Assembly (NCBI GenBank): GCA_965227045.1
Contig: OZ245718.1
Coordinates: forward strand, 1,116,001 to 1,180,000
DNA: 64,000 nucleotides
Direction of reading: 5' to 3'
Origin: UBA10649 sp965227045
GTDB taxonomy: Bacteria; Actinomycetota; Actinomycetes; S36-B12
This document shows positions 40,685 to 47,481 of this stretch, in pieces. Position 1 is the stretch's first letter. Each line of letters begins with the position of its first letter. The notes beneath the pieces are model-generated. The model was not told where the DNA came from. It saw only the letters and a list, made by a program, of their open reading frames with translations, and did no database searches. The position numbers and the translations under genes are program-made.

Positions 40685-42847
40685 CTACTGAACATTGATG
40701 ACCAGCCTCCGGTAGTCCGCGAGCCCTGCAGTAGTCACCGTGTAGGTCACGATGACAAGCCCGGCGCGCGTCGCGGTCACCCGCGCCGTTGTCCCCACTC
40801 CCGCCACGGTGGCCGGACCCGCAGACACGGCGACGTTGCTGACTGTCGCGCCGACATCGTCGGCGTACAGCAGTGGCCATGCCGTCATGCCGACCGGCTG
40901 CTCGACGGGTGAGACCTCCCCGATGCGGTTGTCCTGCCATGGCTCGTTGGACAGTTCAAGCATGTAGGGCGGCGTTCGACGGGCCAACCGGTTGTCGTAC
41001 GAGTACTGCTTGTTGTATCCGCCCGTCGAACCCACCACGCACCGATACTTCTGGGCGATCGAGCCCCACAGGTACAGGTTGCCGTTACGCGTCCCGTAGT
41101 AGGGATCCTGCGTGGCGAAGCACTGGTCGATCGCCAGCATCGCGAAGTTGTACTTCACGTCGGTCGCGTTCGCGACCTTCCAGTCGCTGACCCAGTTGTT
41201 CGACGCGTCGAACGGCCGGTAGATGTAGGTGAACTTGCTGGACACCACACCGATCGTGCTCTGCGACGACGCAAGCGGCTGGCCCGTAGTCGTGCCGGAC
41301 ACCTGCTGGGAGTCGATGAGACTGCTCGTGAGAATCACGTTGTTCTCCGTCGCGAGGGTGACCTGGCCGCGGAACGAGCCCTGCACGTACAGGTCTCCGC
41401 TGCTGCAGCTCGATCCGTACCAAGGCGATGCCGGGTCGGCAAGCTCGGATGGGAAGCCCCTGTACGTCGAGCCGGAATTGAAGTAACCGCGATCGGTGGC
41501 GTCGCTCGGGATGACGAACGGGAACTTCTTCGTACCGGACTTGTTCAGGCAGCTCGGTTCCGCTGCCACCGCCCACCTGTTGGTGAGATCGAACGCGTTG
41601 TCCGGATCATCGGTCTCGGTGGCGCGCCGGACGTTCTGCACATAGATGACGATGCCGGTGAGGTTCGTCAGGACGATCCGCTTCGTGGCCTGAACGGTGG
41701 CGGTGCCGTTGTCGAGGGTCGTTCCATCAGCTCCGTCGCACGCAGGCGCAGTGACCTTGGTGTCCGGACTCGTGACATACATGACTCCCACTCCGCTCTC
41801 CTCCGCGAACCGGATGCGCGTCGGGCCGGTGTACACACAACCGAGATCGCTCGCGTGCTTCTTCAAGGTCGCCGGCGATGGCGGCAGGTCGAGCACCGAG
41901 TCGTAGCGGGGGTTTCGACCCGTGCGCTCCGTGCCCGAGGCCGGGTTGGCCGCATCGCCCTGGTACTTCGTGCTGTTCGACCAGACCGCGTTCGCGCCGT
42001 TGTTACCGTTCCCGTAGCCGGTCTCGATGTATCGGTGCGTTGCCGAGCAGCCGGCCTCTCCGGGCTGCAGTCCCTCCGCGGTGCTACGGCACGACGACGT
42101 GATCGCGTTGGTGTCGATCGAGTTGACGAGGCTGACCGAGTCCAAGCGCCACACGTCGTTGGTGTGGATCGCACCCTTGAGCTTCTCCGTGCTGTAGATG
42201 CCCGCCCACTGGCAGAAGTTCAGGTTTCGCTGCTTGCCCGTGAGCGGGGACACTCCCGCCGGCGAGACCTGCCCGGTCTCGTAGAACCGGTGCGTGCACA
42301 CGAGCCTGGCCAGCTGCTGGGCAGTCATGCCCGTCGCACCGCCGGAGTTCGCCGCCGTGCTGTACGCGCCGGGAAGATCGGCCGAGGGCGACTCCACATC
42401 GCTCATGTAGACGTAGTCGAGCGTCGACCGCTTGGACATCATCGCCTCGAGGGTGCGGGTGACTCCACCCGAGCGGCCCATGGAGATCAGGCGTACCTGC
42501 CCGCCGACTCCGGCTCGGCTGGCATCCACCGCGTAGGTGAACTCGCTGTCGGTATTGCCTCCCGGCACCGGGGCCCATCCGGTGAGCGCGGCATTCGTCG
42601 GGTCCGCGGTCGCGTAGTAGGCCGGCGAGGCTAGTAGGCGAGCGCGGTAGTCGTCGATCCCCGCCTCAGCCGCGGCCAATGCGGCACTCGACTGCTCGGG
42701 TTGGTCGGACGGCCGGATCTGCCGAATCGCTGCCTGCGTCACGATGAGCGCGAGCGCCATGAGCGCCATGCTCCACGCGATGACGAGGAGCATGGCCACG
42801 CCGTCCTCGTTGTTGTCACGATGCCACGTCACTCGCAGGCGCCTCAT
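40685..42847 (-). CDS. PilX-like pilus-associated protein, very large
   Basis: 720 aa. N-terminus RDNNEDGVAMLLVIAWSMALMALALIVTQAAIRQ fits the PilX type of minor pilin: Gly16 before a hydrophobic helix, no Glu at +5, and AAAEAGIDDYRARL after it. The exported part is far larger than a usual minor pilin, with many Cys (CTHRFYET, NFCQWAG, SSCRSTAEGLQPGEAGC, GSSCSSG) and a C-terminal Ig-like ~85 residues (GPATVAGVGTTARVTATRAG). It may sit at the pilus tip as an adhesin. ATG overlaps the PilW-like stop by 4 bp. Confidence 0.78.
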   Translation of the reverse strand: MRRLRVTWHRDNNEDGVAMLLVIAWSMALMALALIVTQAAIRQIRPSDQPEQSSAALAAAEAGIDDYRARLLASPAYYATADPTNAALTGWAPVPGGNTDSEFTYAVDASRAGVGGQVRLISMGRSGGVTRTLEAMMSKRSTLDYVYMSDVESPSADLPGAYSTAANSGGATGMTAQQLARLVCTHRFYETGQVSPAGVSPLTGKQRNLNFCQWAGIYSTEKLKGAIHTNDVWRLDSVSLVNSIDTNAITSSCRSTAEGLQPGEAGCSATHRYIETGYGNGNNGANAVWSNSTKYQGDAANPASGTERTGRNPRYDSVLDLPPSPATLKKHASDLGCVYTGPTRIRFAEESGVGVMYVTSPDTKVTAPACDGADGTTLDNGTATVQATKRIVLTNLTGIVIYVQNVRRATETDDPDNAFDLTNRWAVAAEPSCLNKSGTKKFPFVIPSDATDRGYFNSGSTYRGFPSELADPASPWYGSSCSSGDLYVQGSFRGQVTLATENNVILTSSLIDSQQVSGTTTGQPLASSQSTIGVVSSKFTYIYRPFDASNNWVSDWKVANATDVKYNFAMLAIDQCFATQDPYYGTRNGNLYLWGSIAQKYRCVVGSTGGYNKQYSYDNRLARRTPPYMLELSNEPWQDNRIGEVSPVEQPVGMTAWPLLYADDVGATVSNVAVSAGPATVAGVGTTARVTATRAGLVIVTYTVTTAGLADYRRLVINVQ

Positions 42848-43542
42848 GACAGGTTCCCGAGCCTGATCTGCTGCGTGACGAGGTTGGCCGGATCGTTCCG
42901 ATCGCCGATCTGGAGGACGACGGATTCAGGGACCTCCCCGACGGCCAGCACGAGCGGCCCGGACGCTGCCGGCGTCGCAGTTCGTGCAACGGCCGCCGGG
43001 ACCGCAAGCGGATTGCGGACCCACACCGAGACGAGAAGCGGTGTCGTCGCCGTACTGGGAAGGGTGAGGAGCCTTCGTGTCACGGGCGTGGCGGTCCAGT
43101 CCCAGCCCCCTCCCCCGGACAACGCCCGCGGCGTCCAGATCTGGGTGACCAGGGTGCGCGACGCATCCGTATTCGTCACCGTGTAGATACGCGCTCGGTA
43201 CGGCACGTCGTGCTTGGCCCCGGTGCCCGAGTAGGTGAAGAAGGTGATCGATGAGGCGCTCGCCTCGGTTATCGACGACGCCTGTCCCTCTGGAAGGTCC
43301 GCGTAGCGCAGCAGCTTGCTCGTCCACTCCGCCGCGATGCGCGCGCTCGCGCCGGTATCGGTGCGCGCCATGACGTCGTGCACGCCGACGAAGCCGGACA
43401 GCATCGCTGCACCGACGATCGTCATCAAGATCGCGAACACGCCCATCGCCACCATGAGCTCAACAAGGGTGAAGCCGTCGTCGCGCGACGGAGTGGTCAC
43501 GTCAGTCGGTTGCGTCACGGCGTTGCTGACGGACTGGGGCAC
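42844..43542 (-). CDS. PilW-like minor prepilin
   Basis: 232 aa. Leader of 23 residues ending in Gly, then the class III signal FTLVELMVAMGVFAILMTIVGAAML with Glu28 at +5. The body (about 50-232) shows the minor-pilin pattern of an alpha spine and strand-rich head, without notable Cys pairs. GTG start; overlaps the upstream PilV-like gene by 28 bp in a different frame and the downstream PilX-like gene by 4 bp, so the three are certainly one operon. Confidence 0.85.
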   Translation of the reverse strand: MPQSVSNAVTQPTDVTTPSRDDGFTLVELMVAMGVFAILMTIVGAAMLSGFVGVHDVMARTDTGASARIAAEWTSKLLRYADLPEGQASSITEASASSITFFTYSGTGAKHDVPYRARIYTVTNTDASRTLVTQIWTPRALSGGGGWDWTATPVTRRLLTLPSTATTPLLVSVWVRNPLAVPAAVARTATPAASGPLVLAVGEVPESVVLQIGDRNDPANLVTQQIRLGNLS

Positions 43543-44909
43543 GTCGTGCCGGAAGGCGAGGCGGAGGGGGTCGGCGAGCCGCTAGGCGTCGGCGACGCCG
43601 TGGGGCACGGGTTGTCGAGGTCGGCCAGGGTGAAGGCGACGACAGCGGGCTCGGGAGGGGTCCCATCCCCGAGTGGGCGCAACGGTGCGGTGAGGCGGTG
43701 AGTCTGGCCGCCCGCGACGAACTCCCAGTCCCCGTAGGGCAGCCCGACCTTCAGCACGCCTAGGTTGTTGGATCGTCCAACGACAAGCGGCGAAAACGCG
43801 CAGCCACCGTCCGTTCCGACGTAACGAGCGGTGACAGGGATGTCGGCGAGCAAGCCACGTACTCGCACCGGAGCCGAATCGAGGGCGGCAACGGACGTGC
43901 CGCCCGCGTCAAGCGAGAAGGACTGCCGGCTGACGCCGTACGCGACGGGATCGGCGTCGGCACACATGCCCGGGTAGGCCGAGATACCGCTGGGCTCGGG
44001 CCACAGGGCCGTCGCCGGCGTGCCGACAACGCCCGCGGTCGCGCTGGCCCCGGTTGTGTTGAACTGCCACCGCACCGGCATCGACGCGGGGATCGCGTAG
44101 GTGGCGTTCGCGCTGGCGAACTGCACGGTTGCGGCCGCCGCGAGTTTGAAGGACGACCGCGACACATTGCCCGACGTGATCTGGAGAACCGCCGACGTCC
44201 CGGTCGGTGTCTGGGACACGTATCCCACGCGGGACACAGTGACCGCGAGCGATCCCGTCGCGACAAGGTTAGGGATGTAGAGGCAACCGTCGGTGCCGCT
44301 CGTCACGGTGAAGTTGTTGGTCGGGTGAATCGCGTCGGTGCCGCGGACGAGGACATCGCTGACGGGAGAGCCGACTTGGTCCACGAGCGCGACGGTGGCC
44401 GATCCCGCGCCGGTCACCTGGTAGGCCGAATCGGGAAAGATCACGGTGTCGACCGACACAGGACTGGGCAGGTTCTGGCTGCTCACCTCGACGGTCACGC
44501 GCATGTACGCCTGTCCAGGCGACGCCGCTGCGCACGCGGTCTGCGACTGGTTGAGCCCGACCCAGTTGCTCGTCGTGCGGATCGTGAACTTCGGATCCAG
44601 CATCCTGGGGTCCACCCGAAGAGACGCGCTCTGGCCGGCGGGGTACGGGCCGACCATGAGGCCGATCGGGATGGCGGTCGTCCCCAGCGTCCGCAGGTAC
44701 TCGACCTCCGAGCGCGCGATGCTCGCCGCCATCACCCGGTCGGAGTTGTCGCGCACCACGCGCAGCGCCTGGATCAGGATGGCGACGGTGGCCGTGGAGA
44801 TGATCACGAAGATGACGACGGCCGCCATGACCTCGACCAGCGTGAAGCCCTCGTCCGCCGATGAGCCCCTACGCCCGCGGGGGACGGACGCAGGGGCTCT
44901 CGGGGTCAC
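43515..44909 (-). CDS. PilV-like minor prepilin with carboxypeptidase-regulatory-like domain
   Basis: 464 aa. Class III signal G21|FTLVEVMAAVVIFVIISTATVAIL with Glu26 at +5. Beyond the pilin spine there is a region resembling a carboxypeptidase-regulatory-like beta sandwich (ATVALVDQVGSPVSDVLVRGTD ... GCLYIPNLVATG), then further strands and a Pro/Ser/Thr-rich tail (about 430-464). GTG start with AAGGAGG six bases upstream. First gene of the minor-pilin operon; the leader shares TAGGAGTGTCG (44980-44990) with the sigma-like operon. Confidence 0.82.
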   Translation of the reverse strand: MTPRAPASVPRGRRGSSADEGFTLVEVMAAVVIFVIISTATVAILIQALRVVRDNSDRVMAASIARSEVEYLRTLGTTAIPIGLMVGPYPAGQSASLRVDPRMLDPKFTIRTTSNWVGLNQSQTACAAASPGQAYMRVTVEVSSQNLPSPVSVDTVIFPDSAYQVTGAGSATVALVDQVGSPVSDVLVRGTDAIHPTNNFTVTSGTDGCLYIPNLVATGSLAVTVSRVGYVSQTPTGTSAVLQITSGNVSRSSFKLAAAATVQFASANATYAIPASMPVRWQFNTTGASATAGVVGTPATALWPEPSGISAYPGMCADADPVAYGVSRQSFSLDAGGTSVAALDSAPVRVRGLLADIPVTARYVGTDGGCAFSPLVVGRSNNLGVLKVGLPYGDWEFVAGGQTHRLTAPLRPLGDGTPPEPAVVAFTLADLDNPCPTASPTPSGSPTPSASPSGTTCPSPSATP

Positions 44910-45036
44910 GGGGCGCCTCCTTCGGTCGCAGTCGAGCCGGCTGGCAAGCGGGCTCGACCATGCCGAACGAGACCTTCCCTAGGAGTGTCGGATCAGTACC
45001 CCGAAATCGCCCCCGTCCGCGGGGCGCAATCCAGGC

Positions 45037-45094
45037 CGAGTGGGCAGTTGTCGGGGTCAGAACCGCAGGTTCTGCCCCGACAAGTGCCCACTCG
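45037..45094. repeat. Palindromic element, copy 5
   Basis: 58 bp: CGAGTGGGCAGTTGTCGGGG (45037-45056) and CCCCGACAAGTGCCCACTCG (45075-45094), one mismatch pair, with an inner AGAACC / GGTTCT stem around GCA. Located 47 bp after the NlpC/P60 stop, upstream of the minor-pilin operon. Confidence 0.88.
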
Positions 45095-45141
45095 CGGAAG
45101 GTGCCGGGGCCGGGGGCGGGACGGGCGGGGGCAGGACCGGG

Positions 45142-46512
45142 CTAGCGGTGGAGCTTGTCCGGAACGGGGAGCTTGATGGTCAGCTTCTCCCCCGGCAGGG
45201 CCATGACCCGACGCGAGCCCAGGTAGTTCGCCGCGTCGGTTCCCCAGAACGGCTCGACGTGAGCCACCGAGCCGCAGCTGTTCGTGTGCGCCATCATCGG
45301 CACGCCGCCGTCGGTCATCGGCCCGAGGTACATGACCACATGGCGATAGGGGCACACCTCGCCGGTAGGACAGGTGTCGTAGAGAACCAGGTCACCGGGC
45401 TTCAGCTTCGAGGCATCGATCGGTGCGTAGTGCGGATCGAGCGCAGCGCCGTCCCACGGGACCATGTTGCGCGTTGAGGGAGCCCAGCCGTCGCCCGCAG
45501 TCTTCAGGCCCGCGCCCTCGGAGTACGCACGCGACACGTACGACGAGCAGTCGTACCGCCACGCATCCAGGCGCCCGATGCCACCGCACGCGTACGGTGC
45601 GCCGAGGCGCAGCAGCGCGTACTTCACCGCGACCGCGGCCTGCGGGGTCACCGCATGCTTGACCGCGAACTTGCAGAGCTTCTTGACGTCGACGCCCTCG
45701 GGCACGGTGCCGTCGAGCACCGACTTCGGGCAGCCGTCCTTGCCGACGACGGTCTGCGGCGCGGCCAGGCTGATTAGCCTCTGCAGCTCCTTCTCGTCGA
45801 TCTTGAGGTTCTTCTTTGCTTTCGCCAGGTCCTTGGCGATCGACGTCACGAGCTTGCGGTCGCCCGCCGCGCGGATCTCCACGGCCGCTTGCGCGGAGTC
45901 CACGACCGTCGCGTACCGCTGGGCCACCTCGTAGTCGGCCGTCTCGTTGCCGGTCGCCGAACGCAGGTAGACGATGGAGTCGATATTGCGAAGAACGTCC
46001 TCGGGCTTGCTGCCGAGCACGCTCAGCACGACGTCGACGTCGGTGCTGCCCGTGATGTAGAGGTCACGCACGGACAGCGAGAACTGGTCGGCCGCGTCGG
46101 CCAGCGCGAATTCCGCCTTGCCCCGCTGCCGGATCGTGAAGGTGAGGTCCTCTGCCGAGCTGGACAAGATCGCATTCGCCGACCGCAGCGTGCCGGCCAG
46201 GCGCTGAACGCGCTGCTGGCCCTTCTGCACCTGCCTGTACAGCCGCGAGTAATCATCGACGAAGCCCGGGTCGAGGGCCGGAGCCGCATCGGCCGTGGAC
46301 TCCTCGTGGGTCACGATCGGGTCCGGCTTCTCGCCCGGCAGGTTGCCCCCGCCCACCTCGACGGGCCGAGGGGCGCCGTCCGACTGGCCGCCATTGTCGT
46401 CGGCACTGGCCATCGGCACCGACGACGCCAGGGCGCCGAGCACGAGAGCGGCCACGCCAACAGCAAGAACCGACGGCGCGAGCCGTCGGTGGGAAGGGCG
46501 GGCTTTAGACAT
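45142..46512 (-). CDS. Secreted NlpC/P60 cell-wall endopeptidase
   Basis: 456 aa. Signal peptide about 1-37 (VLAVGVAALVLGALASSVPMASA), long coiled-coil region (about 80-250) and a C-terminal NlpC/P60 domain with catalytic Cys in RYDCSSYV and His in YRHVVMYLG. The layout is that of RipA-like wall hydrolases that separate daughter cells or open wall for export. KDGCPKS and CPTGEVCPY add extra Cys pairs in or near the domain. A palindrome cluster (46539-46561) overlaps its likely -35 region. Close to minor-pilin genes, so a role in letting pili through the wall is possible. Confidence 0.88.
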   Translation of the reverse strand: MSKARPSHRRLAPSVLAVGVAALVLGALASSVPMASADDNGGQSDGAPRPVEVGGGNLPGEKPDPIVTHEESTADAAPALDPGFVDDYSRLYRQVQKGQQRVQRLAGTLRSANAILSSSAEDLTFTIRQRGKAEFALADAADQFSLSVRDLYITGSTDVDVVLSVLGSKPEDVLRNIDSIVYLRSATGNETADYEVAQRYATVVDSAQAAVEIRAAGDRKLVTSIAKDLAKAKKNLKIDEKELQRLISLAAPQTVVGKDGCPKSVLDGTVPEGVDVKKLCKFAVKHAVTPQAAVAVKYALLRLGAPYACGGIGRLDAWRYDCSSYVSRAYSEGAGLKTAGDGWAPSTRNMVPWDGAALDPHYAPIDASKLKPGDLVLYDTCPTGEVCPYRHVVMYLGPMTDGGVPMMAHTNSCGSVAHVEPFWGTDAANYLGSRRVMALPGEKLTIKLPVPDKLHR

Positions 46513-46538
46513 CGCCGGTCATTATCGTGGTTAATCTC

Positions 46539-46561
46539 TGGTTGTGACCAGTGTGACTGGT
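46539..46561. promoter_or_regulatory. Overlapping inverted repeats at the NlpC/P60 promoter
   Basis: CTGGT-TGTG-ACCAG-TGTG-ACTGGT reads as two overlapping palindromes (CTGGT-N4-ACCAG and ACCAGT-GTG-ACTGGT). They lie 27-49 bp upstream of the hydrolase ATG; a GATAAT -10 candidate (minus strand, 46526..46521) sits eight bases before the ATG, so the repeats would cover the -35 region. Confidence 0.5.
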
Positions 46562-46689
46562 GATTTCCATGGTTCTTCGGATAGAGACGCCCTCAAGATG
46601 GCTCCTCGTGAGGGAAGAGTAGCCGAAAATAGCCTCCCGGAACTCACCACCCCTCACGAAAGCCAATAGCCTCAGCCCAGGGGGCAGAC

Positions 46690-47481
46690 ATGGACAGGGA
46701 CCGCGGATCGGCGCTGAGTGGGTTCGTCCGCGCGCTGTGCACGAATCCAAGCGGCGACGGTGCCGCGCGAGCACTGGTGATGGGAGCCCTCGCACCGCTC
46801 GGGGGCATCTCCGGCCAGATCTACGGATCCGGACGTCCGGCCACGTTGGAACTGCTCGGCAACTTCGGCTGGGGCGCCAAGGAGGCGGCTGCCTTCAGGA
46901 CCCTCACGACCGGTTTGCCCCTGCCTGTGCCCGAGGCATTCACCTCGGCAAGCACGATCGCATTGCCCCTGAGCGAGATGCGGGAGCGCTATCCGGCGAT
47001 GGGGATGTCGGACGCTCCGGAGTTGCCTCCGCTCCCCGACGATGAAGGCCGACTGCTCGTCGTGTGCGTGCCGATCATCTGGACGGAGCAGCCCGTCGGC
47101 GTGCTCGTCGCAGTCATCAGCGAGCGACCCATGCTCGGACCGCACGACTGGCAGTATCTCGAAGGCGTCGCCGGCGCACTCGGTCTGTGGATGCTTGAGC
47201 AGCGTCGCTCCCTGATCGACAATTGGCGCAAGACCGCTCCGATCCCGCATGCGGAGATTCGGCTGTCGCCGCGGCAACACCGCATCCTCGAGCTCGTCGG
47301 CAATGGCAGCAACGATGCCGAGATCGCCGACGGGCTGGGCATCTCGATCCACATGATCAGGCAGGACATCTCGGAGATGATGGGGCTGCTCGGCTCCGAC
47401 ACACGGGACGGCGCAGCGGGCAGGGCGCGAGACATCGGACTGCTTCCCGACCGCCGAGTGCGTGACGGACGAGCCTCATGA
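46690..47481 (+). CDS. GAF-like/LuxR-type transcriptional regulator (paralogue 1)
   Basis: 263 aa. The N-terminal ~180 residues resemble a GAF-type sensory domain (no receiver Asp pocket), followed by a LuxR-type HTH (LSPRQHRILELVGNGSNDAEIADGLGISIHMIRQDISEMMGLLG). It is about 45% identical by eye to the protein at 56291. ATG 46690 with AGGGGGC upstream. Its stop overlaps the start of the degenerate GGDEF-EAL gene by 4 bp. Two AATAGCCTC repeats (near 46632 and 46668) precede it and may mark the promoter. Confidence 0.85.
   Translation: MDRDRGSALSGFVRALCTNPSGDGAARALVMGALAPLGGISGQIYGSGRPATLELLGNFGWGAKEAAAFRTLTTGLPLPVPEAFTSASTIALPLSEMRERYPAMGMSDAPELPPLPDDEGRLLVVCVPIIWTEQPVGVLVAVISERPMLGPHDWQYLEGVAGALGLWMLEQRRSLIDNWRKTAPIPHAEIRLSPRQHRILELVGNGSNDAEIADGLGISIHMIRQDISEMMGLLGSDTRDGAAGRARDIGLLPDRRVRDGRAS

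Noticed and set aside
24261..45094. Palindromic elements considered as ordinary rho-independent terminators or tRNA remnants
   Set aside because: No U-tract follows, arm sequence is conserved between unrelated genes (unlike terminators), and no cloverleaf or CCA end is present. Termination remains a possible function but not the identity.
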